Assembly (NCBI GenBank): GCA_016185395.1
Contig: JACPNR010000011.1
Span: 62,001-126,000, forward strand
DNA: 64,000 bases
Origin: Candidatus Korobacter versatilis
GTDB lineage: Bacteria; Acidobacteriota; Terriglobia; Terriglobales; Acidobacteriaceae
Direction of reading: 5' to 3'
Shown: in pieces, positions 28,992-38,600 of the stretch
Layout of the letters: each line of letters opens with the position of its first letter
Numbering within the stretch: position 1 is the stretch's first letter
The notes under the pieces: model-generated
The model's database searches: none
What the model was told of the DNA's origin: nothing
What the model saw: only the letters and a program-made list of their open reading frames with translations
Made by a program: the position numbers and the translations under genes

Positions 28992-29477
28992 CTAGCGCGG
29001 GCCCGGCATCTTGGCCACGCCCCACAGCACGGCCAACCCCATCAACAGGACCACTTGCTCGAGTCCAGTGGAGACGCGATGGAGCTGGTTGAACTGCGCG
29101 CGGCGAGCGTCCGTGGGCGGGATGGAGTCGATCTCTACCATGTCGCGGCGCAGCGCCTGCATCTTCGGCGAGACGCCGTACTGCGAGACGAGCGTAAGCG
29201 CGAGCATCGCGACCATGAGCAGATGGTGCCAAGCGAGCGGCGCAGCCGAGCCGCTGGTCAGGCGCGAATAGACGAGCGACGCGAAGAGAAAGACGACGCC
29301 GCAGGCGATGCCGATCCAGTGCAGCGCGCCGAGCGAGCGCGTGACCACCATGCCGGCCATCTCGCGCTTGGGCAGAGTGGCGAAAAGCGTGGGCGCAAGC
29401 ACCGCGCCGAAGAAGACGATCCCGCCGAGCCACACGACCAGCGCGAGCAGCATGAGGAAGCGGAGGAAAGTCGGCAT
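28992..29477 (-). CDS. DUF4149-like integral membrane protein
   Basis: 161 residues with four hydrophobic helices (about 5-30, 50-72, 84-103, 138-155). The N-terminal WLGGIVFFGAVLAPTLFATLP and LGALHWIGIACGVV resemble DUF4149/TMEM205-like proteins. The role is unknown. ATG 29477 overlaps the TAA stop of moxR (TAATG), so the two are translationally coupled. Confidence 0.78.
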   Translation of the reverse strand: MPTFLRFLMLLALVVWLGGIVFFGAVLAPTLFATLPKREMAGMVVTRSLGALHWIGIACGVVFLFASLVYSRLTSGSAAPLAWHHLLMVAMLALTLVSQYGVSPKMQALRRDMVEIDSIPPTDARRAQFNQLHRVSTGLEQVVLLMGLAVLWGVAKMPGPR

Positions 29478-30445
29478 TAGACCGGGACGGGGACGCTGTC
29501 CACGATCTCCCGGAGGATCTGCTCCGACTGCTCGGTCTTCTTGAGCGTGGTGGAGTAGCGCGCGTTGGGCACCACGCGGTGCGCGAAGACGGCGCTGGAG
29601 AGCTGCTTGAAGTCTTCCGGGGTGGCGAAGCTGCGGCCTTCGACGAACGCGAGCGCCTGGGCGGCGCGGTAGAGCATGAGCGAGCCGCGCGGCGAGACGC
29701 CGAGCGACAAGTACTCGGACTCGCGCGTGCGCTTCACGATCTCGAGCGTGTACTCGACCAGGGACTCGTCCACGCGGACGCGCGTCGCTTCCTGCTGCAT
29801 CGCGACGACCTCCGCGGCAGTCAGTACCGGCTGCAGCGCTTCGAGCTGCGCCGTGCCGGCTTCGGCGCGCAGTATCTCGCGCTCGCTGCCCGAGTCCGGA
29901 TATCCCATGCGCGCGCGGATGAGGAAGCGGTCCATCTGCGACTCCGGCAGCGGATACGTGCCGTGATGCTCGACCGGGTTCTGCGTGGCGATCACCACGA
30001 ACGGTTGCGGCAGGATGTGCGAATGGCTGTCCACTGTGACCTGGCCTTCGTTCATCGCCTCGAGCAGCGCGGATTGCGTCTTCGGAGTGGTGCGGTTGAT
30101 CTCGTCGGCGAGCACGACGTTGGCGAAGATCGGTCCCGGCTTGAACTCAAACTTCTGCTCCATGGCGGAATAGATGGAGATGCCGACCACGTCCGAGGGC
30201 AGCATGTCGGCGGTGAACTGGATGCGCTGGAAGGTGCAATCGACGGCGCGCGCGAGCGCCTGCGCCAGCGTCGTCTTGCCCACGCCGGGGACGCCTTCGA
30301 TGAGCAGATGGCCGCGCGCAAGGATGGCGACCAGCGACAGCCGGACGACCTCGTCCTTGCCGCGGATCACGCGCTGGAGCGCGCTCTCGAGGGCGGCGGC
30401 GCGTTTCGCCAGCGCCTCCGCTCCCACTGCCGTTTGCGGGTTCAT
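29477..30445 (-). CDS. MoxR-family AAA+ ATPase
   Basis: 322 residues from ATG 30445; the frame extends upstream to 30610, but that part lacks family similarity. Walker A is GVPGVGKTT, Walker B VLADEINRT, sensor ATQNPVEHHGTYPLPESQMDRF. The C-terminal lid follows. MoxR ATPases act as chaperones, often with DUF58 and VWA partners, none of which is adjacent here. A minus-strand TATACT lies 13 bases before the ATG. The 222 bases upstream (30446-30667) hold no clear gene. Confidence 0.92.
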   Translation of the reverse strand: MNPQTAVGAEALAKRAAALESALQRVIRGKDEVVRLSLVAILARGHLLIEGVPGVGKTTLAQALARAVDCTFQRIQFTADMLPSDVVGISIYSAMEQKFEFKPGPIFANVVLADEINRTTPKTQSALLEAMNEGQVTVDSHSHILPQPFVVIATQNPVEHHGTYPLPESQMDRFLIRARMGYPDSGSEREILRAEAGTAQLEALQPVLTAAEVVAMQQEATRVRVDESLVEYTLEIVKRTRESEYLSLGVSPRGSLMLYRAAQALAFVEGRSFATPEDFKQLSSAVFAHRVVPNARYSTTLKKTEQSEQILREIVDSVPVPV

Positions 30446-30667
30446 GGATGGTGGAGTATATCGTTTTTTCGCGCTTTTCCGCTTCCCGGGTTCGGTGGCG
30501 TAGTCGATGACGGCGTGCGCCTTGGGCATGCGCTCCGCCAGCGCCGGCACACCTTTTTCCATGAGTGCCGCTATGCATTCCCTCCGTGACAGGAAGGATG
30601 CGGCGCGCACAGCGGACGTTGGCGCGGAAGCAGCGGCAGCTCCCGAATCGCGAGCTGCTGCGGAAGG

Positions 30668-31990
30668 TTATTTATTGCGCGTGAGGGCGCGTTGCAGCGT
30701 GAGGTCGAGCGCCGCCTTGTGCTGCGCGTAATCCTCGGCGGAGATCCTGCCGGAGGCGCGATCGGTTTCGAGCGAGAACAACTCTTCCTTCAGCGCATCG
30801 AGCAGCAGGGCAGAGCGTCCGTTGCCGGCGGCGTGCGCGGCAGGAGACGCGGGGCCGGCACGCGGGGCCACCCCTCTGGTTTGCGCTAAGCTCGTCCGCC
30901 GCATCGGCGCGTCGTTCGCCTCCGCTTCCTCAGGCAGCGCGGGCTGCTTGTAGAAGAACCAGGCGCCGGCGGCAAGCAGCGCCACGAAGCCGGCGAGGAT
31001 CCACCACATGTAGGGCTGCAACGGGTTCGGCGCCTCGATGGGTTTGCCGATGCCGCCGCCAGGCAGCTCGCGTCCGTTCGCGGACTGGCCGCCGGCCGCG
31101 CTCGTTGCGCCGGATGCTCCCGGCGCTGCTTGCTCGCTCTCCGGGGGGAATGTCCCGGTGCCGGAAAACTTGAACGCTGTGTTCCTGGTGGCGTCCACGT
31201 TGGTGGCCACGCGCACGGTGGCGCCCGTGTCGTCTGGCATGGCTTCGAATATCGAAGGGTCGGCAGGCGTGAGCGTCACGCCGGGCGGCACCATCACGAC
31301 CAGATGCTCGAGCGTCCCGTTGAGGTGCGGTTTCAACTCCATGCTGCCGGAGTACGGCACGTGATACGCGACCTGGAAGCGCGTCTCCCCCGGACGCAGC
31401 GGGAACATAAAGCCATACTCGCCCGGCTTCTTGCCCGGGATGGGACTGCCCGTCACCGGCATGCCGCCCGCGGAAGCTACCAGCGCAGTATCGATCTTCG
31501 CGTCGGGCGGGATGGTGAACTCGAAGGTGCGGTCACTCATCTGCGAACGCGGCGGCTTGGACTCGTTCTTCACCGCGTAGAGCTCCATCACGTTCACCTG
31601 CCCGTTTTGCGGCTCCACGCGCATGATGTTCATGCTGGTGCGGACGCCGGCCACCTTCGCCGCCGACTCATACACGTCGACGTCAGCGACCTTGCTGCCC
31701 GGAGGCGCCTGCTTGTGGTAGGTCACGTCCTGATAGACGACGCGCACCAGATGCGGCGCGCCTTCGTCTTCGAGCGTGATCCGGTAGCGGCCTTGCGCGT
31801 CCGTTTTCGTGCGCCCGCCCTCTTCCATGCCCTGCGCCAGTTTCAGCAGGATGACGTCCGCGCGGGCCGCCGGCTTGTTCGTGGTCTTGTTGGTGACGGT
31901 GCCGGTGAGCTCGGCCGCGCCGGCCAAGGTGGCAACCGCACATATGAGGATGACAAAGAGGGCGGTGGGTAGGGAGCGTTGCATTCTCAT
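30668..31990 (-). CDS. carboxypeptidase-regulatory-like membrane protein of the cytochrome c operon
   Basis: 440 residues from ATG 31990 (ATG 31984 also possible). Signal peptide to about 25, then a carboxypeptidase-regulatory-like fold (ELTGTVTNKTTNKPAARADVILLKL... YRITLED). A long beta-rich exported region follows and a single TM helix (about 335-355). The C-terminal cytosolic tail KEELFSLETDRASGRISAEDYAQHKAAL is of the same short-helix type as the tail of the CcmI-like protein upstream. It closes the ccm operon. It may help assemble or anchor apocytochromes; the role is inferred only. Confidence 0.75.
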   Translation of the reverse strand: MRMQRSLPTALFVILICAVATLAGAAELTGTVTNKTTNKPAARADVILLKLAQGMEEGGRTKTDAQGRYRITLEDEGAPHLVRVVYQDVTYHKQAPPGSKVADVDVYESAAKVAGVRTSMNIMRVEPQNGQVNVMELYAVKNESKPPRSQMSDRTFEFTIPPDAKIDTALVASAGGMPVTGSPIPGKKPGEYGFMFPLRPGETRFQVAYHVPYSGSMELKPHLNGTLEHLVVMVPPGVTLTPADPSIFEAMPDDTGATVRVATNVDATRNTAFKFSGTGTFPPESEQAAPGASGATSAAGGQSANGRELPGGGIGKPIEAPNPLQPYMWWILAGFVALLAAGAWFFYKQPALPEEAEANDAPMRRTSLAQTRGVAPRAGPASPAAHAAGNGRSALLLDALKEELFSLETDRASGRISAEDYAQHKAALDLTLQRALTRNK

Positions 31991-31997
31991 GAAAGGT

Positions 31998-32285
31998 CTA
32001 AGCCTGCGCCTCGTTCCATTCAGCGTGTTGCAGCGTGTCGATCTCGGCGAGCAGTTCGGCGGCCTCATTCTCGAGCGACGACCGCAGCGACTCGTAATCA
32101 TCCGGCGAGAGTTTTCCCGCCTTATTCTCGAAGTTCAGGTCGCGCAGGTTCTCGTAGACCACGTCGCGGCGCTCGCGCAGGAACTCGATCCGCGACTTCT
32201 GCGGACGCGCGATGCGGACGCTCTGAGGCCAGAAGATGTAGGCCAGGCAACCGGCGGCGAGCAACGCACAGGCGGCGATGATCAT
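31998..32285 (-). CDS. CcmI-like cytochrome c maturation membrane protein
   Basis: 95 residues: one N-terminal TM helix (about 3-20) and a charged helical part (VVYENLRDLNFENKAGKLSPDDYESLRSSLENEA). This short form matches CcmI-like/SHOCT-type tails found after ccmH. The start overlaps the ccmH stop by 4 bases, so the genes are coupled. Only a helper role in haem-ligation is likely, by position. Confidence 0.75.
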   Translation of the reverse strand: MIIAACALLAAGCLAYIFWPQSVRIARPQKSRIEFLRERRDVVYENLRDLNFENKAGKLSPDDYESLRSSLENEAAELLAEIDTLQHAEWNEAQA

Positions 32286-32818
32286 ATTTCTGTCTCCCGG
32301 CGCGCTTGTTCGCGGAAGCGGTCAAAGCCGGGCGCGCCGGCCGGCGCCGCTGCCATGCCAAGGCCGTCCGTCCGCCAGCGCCGCACCACCATCCCGGCAA
32401 ACAGCGTCGCGAGCGCGAGCACGAGGAAGGGAACGATCCACGCCACGAGGTTGAATCCAGTCTTCGTGGGCGCCGCGAGGATGGTGTTGCCATACTTTTG
32501 CGTGAACGCCTGCGTGATGGCCTCGTCGCTGTCGCCGGCGTTGAGCTGCGCCTGCAACTCGGCGCGCATCCGGTCGGAGTACTGGCAGCCCACGTGATTG
32601 CACTCCAGCAGTATCTGGCTGCATCCGCAGGGACAGACCATGCCGTGTCCGAGGGTGCTGAAGCGCTGCGCATTGTCGCCCGCGCCCATGAACACGAGCG
32701 CTAGCAGAACAATGACGGTTACGCGGACCAAAAGCTTGAAACGCAGAGAACGCGAAGGCCGGCCAGAGATCGCAGAGGCTAGCGACTGACGACTGACGAC
32801 TGGCGACTGCTTTTCCAT
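32282..32818 (-). CDS. ccmH: CcmH, thioredoxin-like apocytochrome c reductase subunit
   Basis: 178 residues from ATG 32818, which overlaps the ccmF stop (TGATG). The conserved cysteine cluster is C62, C64, C66 (VCPCGC), rather than the textbook LRCPxC. NHVGCQYSDRMRAELQAQLNAGDSDEAITQAFTQKYG and two TM helices follow. It presents apocytochrome c cysteines to the haem lyase CcmF in the periplasm. Its first 14 residues (MEKQSPVVSRQSLA) are encoded by a single word-repeat arm (K), so the N-terminus has been extended by that sequence. Confidence 0.9.
   Translation of the reverse strand: MEKQSPVVSRQSLASAISGRPSRSLRFKLLVRVTVIVLLALVFMGAGDNAQRFSTLGHGMVCPCGCSQILLECNHVGCQYSDRMRAELQAQLNAGDSDEAITQAFTQKYGNTILAAPTKTGFNLVAWIVPFLVLALATLFAGMVVRRWRTDGLGMAAAPAGAPGFDRFREQARRETEI
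32780..32810. repeat. word-repeat arm K at the start of ccmH
   Basis: GCGACTGACGACTGACGACT repeats the word CGACTGA. No matching complementary arm lies within 100 bases, so this is a half element. It codes for the N-terminus of CcmH. Confidence 0.5.
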
Positions 32819-34836
32819 CAGTCTCCCTCCACGGCGAGCGGCTCCGCGGCCAGCGCGTGCTGCCGCTGCTCCGCCGCCTGCATGTTCGGGACGAGCGCGA
32901 TGAGTGTTCCCAGGATGGTGATGACCACGCCGAACCATATCCATCCCACCAGCGGGTTGAGGTACGCCTTGATGATGGGCTTGGTGCCGGTCGCATTCAG
33001 TCCGGCGAACACGAGATAAAGGTCGTCGCGCAGCGTGGAGCGGATGGCGACGATTGTGCCCGGCTCGTTGTTCGCCTTGAACAGGCGCTTTTCCGGATAC
33101 ATCGTGCCCAGCGGCTTGCCGTTCTCGTAGACGTCGATGATGGCCGCGTCGCTGGTGTGGTTCGGCGTGTCGTCCTGGGTGAACGTCTTGCCCACGAGTT
33201 TGTAGCGGCCTAGTTGCATGGTGTCGCCGAGGCCCATCTCCTGCTCGCGCTCCTGGTTGAAGGCGGCGCCCGCGAACCCGATCATGATGAGCACCACGCC
33301 GAAGTGGACAAGATATCCGCCGTAGCGCCGCGTGTTGCGGCGCGTGAGGTGCACCATCGCGGCGACCACGTTCTGTCCCGTCTTGCCGCTGATGACGCGC
33401 GCGCCGCGGCCGAACTCGGCAAAGATCGTGGCCGCGACCAGCACCGACAGCACGATGGTCGTCCAGGAGTAGAACTCTGTCAGCGACGCCCACGGCGTCA
33501 TCCAGCGCAGTCCGATCATCGCGATGCCGGAGGCGATGGCGATCAAGGTGGGCACGGTGAAGTTGCGCTTGAGGCTGCCGAGAGACGTCTTTCTCCACGC
33601 CAGCAGCGGTCCGACGCCGGTCAGGACAAGCAGCAGCAGTCCCACCGGGACCATCACGCGATTGAAGAACGGAGGCCCCACCGTCACCTTCGTCCCCTGG
33701 ATGGCTTCGCTGAGCAGCGGGAAGAGCGTTCCCCAGAGCACGGTGAAGCACGCCACCAGGAAGATCACGTTGTTGAACAGGAAGCTCGACTCGCGCGAGA
33801 GGATGGCCTCCAGCCGGTGCTCACTCGAAAGATGATCGAAGTTCAGGATGAAGAGTGCCGCGCAGACGACAAACGTCATACCCAGGAACACGAGGAACCA
33901 CACCCCGATGGAGGACTGCGCGAAGGCGTGCACCGAACTGATCACGCCGCTGCGCGTGAGCCACGTTCCCAGGATCGACAGCATGAAGGTGATGAAGATG
34001 AGCCACATGTTCCATTTCTTCATCATGCCGCGCTTCTCCTGCATCATCACCGAGTGCAGGAAAGCGGTGCCGGTCAGCCACGGCAACACGGACGCGTTCT
34101 CCACCGGGTCCCATCCCCAGTAGCCGCCCCAGCCCAGCACCGAGTACGCCCAGTGCATGCCGAGGAAGACCCCGACGGTCAGGAACCCCCACGTCACCAT
34201 CGTCCAGCGGCGCGTGATGTGTATCCACTTTTCCCCCGGATAGCGCATCGCCAGCGCGCCCAGCGCGAACGCGAACGGCACGCTGAAGCCGACGTAGCCG
34301 AGATATAGCATCGGCGGATGGATCACCATCTCGGGATACTGCAGCAGCGGATTCAGTCCGTTGCCGTCTTCCACCGCGCGCGCCGCCAGCCCGAACGGCC
34401 GTGCCGCAAAGTTCAGCAGCAGCAGGAAGAAGATCTGGATCGCCGCCAGCACGACGGACGCGTAGGCCACCAGCTTCGGGTCCACCTTGTGGCGAAGGCG
34501 CAGCACGAAGCCGTATCCGGCGAGCAGCCACGCCCATAGCAGCAACGAACCTTCCTGGCCCGACCAGAGCGCGGAAAACTTGTAGATGCCCGGCAGCGCC
34601 TTGTTCGAGTGCTGCCGCACGTACTCCACGGTGAAGTCGTTGGTAAACGCGGAGTAGATGAGAGCAAACGCGGCGGCGGTCACGCAGACGAACACCGCGA
34701 TGCCCGCGCGGCGGGCCGTCTCGCTCAGCGCCGCCGATTGCCGGCGCCGGAAGGCCAACGCCAGCAATCCGGCAAAAAACGCGTAACCGGAGAGGGCGAG
34801 GCCGATCAGGAGCGCAAAAGTGCCAAAAGAAGCCAT
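32818..34836 (-). CDS. ccmF: CcmF haem lyase
   Basis: 672 residues with about 15 membrane helices. The tryptophan-rich WWD-type motif WGGYWGWDPVENASVLPWL is present, as is the large periplasmic loop near the C-terminus. It ligates haem to apocytochrome c with CcmH. It is the first gene of the operon ccmF-ccmH-ccmI-like-carboxypeptidase-like. A CRP-type palindrome 75 bases upstream (34911-34926) may regulate it. No ccmA-E is in the window. Confidence 0.95.
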   Translation of the reverse strand: MASFGTFALLIGLALSGYAFFAGLLALAFRRRQSAALSETARRAGIAVFVCVTAAAFALIYSAFTNDFTVEYVRQHSNKALPGIYKFSALWSGQEGSLLLWAWLLAGYGFVLRLRHKVDPKLVAYASVVLAAIQIFFLLLLNFAARPFGLAARAVEDGNGLNPLLQYPEMVIHPPMLYLGYVGFSVPFAFALGALAMRYPGEKWIHITRRWTMVTWGFLTVGVFLGMHWAYSVLGWGGYWGWDPVENASVLPWLTGTAFLHSVMMQEKRGMMKKWNMWLIFITFMLSILGTWLTRSGVISSVHAFAQSSIGVWFLVFLGMTFVVCAALFILNFDHLSSEHRLEAILSRESSFLFNNVIFLVACFTVLWGTLFPLLSEAIQGTKVTVGPPFFNRVMVPVGLLLLVLTGVGPLLAWRKTSLGSLKRNFTVPTLIAIASGIAMIGLRWMTPWASLTEFYSWTTIVLSVLVAATIFAEFGRGARVISGKTGQNVVAAMVHLTRRNTRRYGGYLVHFGVVLIMIGFAGAAFNQEREQEMGLGDTMQLGRYKLVGKTFTQDDTPNHTSDAAIIDVYENGKPLGTMYPEKRLFKANNEPGTIVAIRSTLRDDLYLVFAGLNATGTKPIIKAYLNPLVGWIWFGVVITILGTLIALVPNMQAAEQRQHALAAEPLAVEGD

Positions 34837-34910
34837 GAAGGTAAGTGCCTATTCTTTCAGATGGTTCAGGCCACCGCAAATGAGCATACAGAGCGGCTGC
34901 CGAGCCCGGC

Positions 34911-34926
34911 TGTGACGTGCGTCACG
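34911..34926. promoter_or_regulatory. CRP/FNR-type palindrome upstream of ccmF
   Basis: TGTGACGTGCGTCACG matches the CRP consensus TGTGA-N6-TCACA in 9 of 10 positions and contains the perfect inverted repeat GTGACG/CGTCAC. It is 75 bases before the ccmF start, a workable activator position. Confidence 0.5.
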
Positions 34927-35103
34927 TGAGGTTGCGACGTCCCGAAGTGGGGCTCACCTGCGCGTTTTGTGCGTTTCTCCCGCCAGCTGCGCGAGGTGCT
35001 GGCGGCGAACACTCGCCCCGCGGCAATCCGCGTGGAGCCCGCCAACGGGGAAAGCCCGCAGGAGGCGCCTCGGCCCGGGCCCGCTAAATCACGCACCCAA
35101 AAA

Positions 35104-35553
35104 CTACGCGCTCTTCTGCGTCCGGCGCGGGCGCTCGGCGTGCGCGTCGCGCGCCTGGTTTTCACTCGACCGGCCGTCGCTGGCGCGGGCGAGTATCTCG
35201 GCTTCGGCGCGCAGCCAGTGCTCACGGTCGCGCCCGTGGTGGCGGCCATCCTGCTCATAGAGTTCGTAGGCGCGGCGGCGGATCTCGTCTTCCGCGTTCC
35301 GCGGCGTCTCGCTCACGGGCAGCGTGGCGCCGTACTCGGGCGCGGGCATCGTCGCCGAGGCCGGGGGCTTCGCTTCCGTCACGCCGCGCGAAGCGTCGCG
35401 CGTGGGCCCGGGGCTCGCAGCGGCGGTAGCGACCGACGACGGATCTGCGGATGGGATTGCAGAGGGGGTGGCAGAGGTCGTCCGGCGGCGGGTGGTCTTG
35501 GGGACGGCGCCGGCTTCGGCGTCGGCTTTGTTCTCGCCTTTTGATGTTGCCAT
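35104..35553 (-). CDS. DUF2934-domain protein
   Basis: 149 residues from ATG 35553; AGGAG lies 7 bases upstream, which decides this start over the longer frame. The first 90 residues are low-complexity Ala/Thr/Ser/Pro. Residues about 100-130 (EDEIRRRAYELYEQDGRHHGRDREHWLRAEAEI) are the DUF2934 helix pair. A basic tail follows. The function is unknown; such proteins are abundant in acidobacteria. It lies 62 bases after the dnaE2 stop on the same strand. Confidence 0.82.
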   Translation of the reverse strand: MATSKGENKADAEAGAVPKTTRRRTTSATPSAIPSADPSSVATAAASPGPTRDASRGVTEAKPPASATMPAPEYGATLPVSETPRNAEDEIRRRAYELYEQDGRHHGRDREHWLRAEAEILARASDGRSSENQARDAHAERPRRTQKSA

Positions 35554-35615
35554 TGCGGTACTCCTTCTAGGAAGAACCGATGTTAAATCAATCGCCTGTG
35601 GATGTGGCCGCCGGC

Positions 35616-38600
35616 TCAATGAAAATCGTGAGAAGAAGTCTCGGCCTGGGTCACGCGCAGCGGTTCCACGCGCTCGGCCTTCACCGAAAGCACGTTGTCT
35701 TGGTTCTGCAGCACGCCTTCGATGAGCAGGAAACGTTCGCGCGCCAGCTCGGACCGGTAGCGATCATAGAGGTCCGGCGTGACGATGGCGTTGGCGATGC
35801 CGGTCTCGTCTTCCAAACTTAAAAACACAAAGCCTTTGGCCGTCCCGGGCCGTTGCCGCGCAATGACGCACCCGGCCACCTTCAATCTTCTTCCGCTGCG
35901 GAAGCGCGGCAGGTCGATGGCGCGAAAGACGCCGCGCTCGATCATCTGTCGGCGATGGAAGGCCATGGGATGAGGCCCGGCGGTCAGCCCGGCGCCGCGG
36001 AAGTCGGCGACCAGGCGCTCTTCGTCGGTCATGCGGGCGAGCGGTGAAGGCGCGTCGGGCGCGGGGATATCGCGCAGCAGCGGGCCGACGAGGCGGCCGG
36101 AGCGCTCGACCTGCCAGAGGGCGTCGCGGCGATGGAAAGGGTTTCCAGTTTCCAGTTTCCCGTTTCCGGAGGCGGAAACCTCAACGCCGAGGCGCAGAGA
36201 CGCCGAGGAGTTCCTTTCTTTCTTGTTATTCTCCGCGCCTCCGCGCCGCGGCGTTGCGGTTGAAACTGGAAACCGGAAACTGGAAACCGGAAACTGAGAG
36301 ATGAAGTTCAGGGCGCCGACTTCCGCCAACTTCACCAGTTCGTCTTTGCGCAGCTCGGGGACGCGGCGGGCGAGGTCGTCGATGGAAGCGAACGGGGCGC
36401 ACCCTCGTTCGCGGACGATGGCCTGGCCGGCTTCCTCGCGCAGGCCTTTGACGTAGCGCAGGCCCAGTCGAAGAGCGAAGTTGCGAGTTGCGAGTTGCGA
36501 GCTTCGAGTAGCCGATTTTGAAACTTGAAACTCGAAACTTGAAACTTCCTCGAGCGTGCAGAGCCAGCCGGACTTCGTCACGTCGATGGCTTTCACCAGC
36601 AGGCCGTGGCGCTGCGCGTCTTTTATCAGCGTGGAGGGATGGTAGAAGCCCATGGGTTGGTTGTTGAGCAGGGCGGCGGTGAAGGCGGCGAGGTAGTGGC
36701 ACTTGAGCCACGCGCTGGCGTAGGCGAGCAGCGCGAAGCTGGCGGCGTGCGATTCGGGAAAGCCGTAGAGCGCGAACGAGGTGATGGCCTTCACGATGGC
36801 GTCCTGCTGCGCGCCGGTGATGCCGTTGCGCGTCATGCCGGTGCGCAGTTTTACTTCCACATCGCTCATGCGCGCCTCGGCGCGCTTGAAGCCGAAGGCA
36901 CGACGCAGCTCTTCCGCTTGCCCGCCGGAGAATCCCGCGGTGATCATCGCCATGCGCAGCAGTTGTTCCTGGAAGAGGGGAACGCCGAGCGTCCGCTCCA
37001 GTGCCGGCTCTAAAGAAGCGTGCGGATACTCGACCGGCTCGCGTCCCTGGCGGCGCTTGAGATACGGATGCACCATGTTCCCGACGATCGGCCCCGGCCG
37101 GATGATGGCGACCTGCACCACGATGTCGTAGAAGTTGCGCGGCTGCAGGCGCGGCAGGCAGGACATCTGCGCGCGGCTCTCGATCTGGAACATGCCGACG
37201 GTGTCCGCCTTCGACAACGCGGCGTAGACGGCGGGGTCGTCGGGCGGAAGCTGCGCGAGGTCAACGTCTTCTTTGTAGTCGCGGCCGATGGTGGCGATGG
37301 TGTCTTCGAGCACGGCCATCATGCCGAGGCCGAGCAGGTCGACCTTCACGATGCCGAGATCGGCGCAGTCGTCCTTGTCCCACTGCACGACGACGCGCCC
37401 GGGCATCGCCGCCGGCTCGAGCGGGACGACGGAATCGAGCTGTCCCTGGCACACCACCATGCCGCCGGAGTGCTGGCCGAGGTGGCGCGGCAGGTCCTGC
37501 ACGGCGTGCATGAGCTGGTAGAACTTGCGGATGCGCGGATGGCGCAGGTCAAAGCCGGCGTCGCGGAACTGCCGCTCGCGCGTGTCCCTGGGATCGTGGA
37601 ACTCCCACGAGCCGACCTGGCGCGCCAAGCGGTCGAGCGTCTCGGGATCGAAGCCCAGCGTCTTGCCGACCTCGCGCGCGGCCGACTTGCCGCGGTAGGT
37701 GATGACGTTGGCGGTCATCGCGGCGCCGCGCTCGCCGTAACGCTGGTAGACGTACTGGATGGCGCGCTCGCGCTGCTCGCCGGAGGGCAGGTCGAGATCG
37801 ATATCCGGCCACTCGCCGCGTTCTTCGGAGAGAAAGCGCTCGAAGAGCAGGTCCATGCCGACGGGATCGACGGCGGTGATGCCGAGCGAGTAGCAGACGG
37901 CGGAGTTGGCGGCGGAACCGCGGCCTTGTACGAGGATGCCGCGCTCGCGGCAGAAGCGGACGATGTCCCACACGATGAGGAAGTAGCCGGCGAGCTGGAG
38001 TTTCTCGATGAGGCCAAGCTCGCGGTCGAGCTGGCGGCGCGCGCGCGGCCACAGGTGGCGCTTGCCCGCGGTGAGATAACGCAAGCGCGCGCCTTCGCCG
38101 GTGCGCTGGCGCAGGAACGAGTCCATCGTTTCGTTCTCTGGAACGGGATAGCGCGGAAACTCGTAGCCCAGGCCGGCGAGCGTGAACTGCAATCGCGATG
38201 ACAGCTCGCCGGTATTCGCGATGGCTTCGGGAAGGTCGGCGAAGAGCCGCTCCATCTCTCGCGCGGGCTTCAGGCAGCGCTCGGAGTTCTGCGCGAGCAG
38301 CCGCCCGGCGCGGTCGAGCGTCGAGTGTTCGCGGACGCAGGTGAGCACGTCGAGCACTTCGCGCTCGTTGGGCGCGGCGTAGGCCACGCCGTTGGTGGCG
38401 ACGAGCGGCAGGCCAAGCTCGCGCGCCAGTTCGACCGCGACCTGGTTGCGCGCTTCTTCGGCGCGGTCGTAGTGGCGCTGCAGTTCGACATAGACGTTGC
38501 CGTGGCCGAAGGTCGCGACGAGTTTTTCCAACTCGCGGCGGGCTTCTGTCTTCCCTGATGCACCCCCGCCGCCGCGCGCGAGGGCGGCGGCCAGCGGGCC

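Noticed and set aside
32282-33751. Long frame that would extend CcmH upstream into ccmF
   Set aside because: The extension is antisense-like out-of-frame sequence of ccmF. The TGATG overlap at 32816-32820 gives the natural start.
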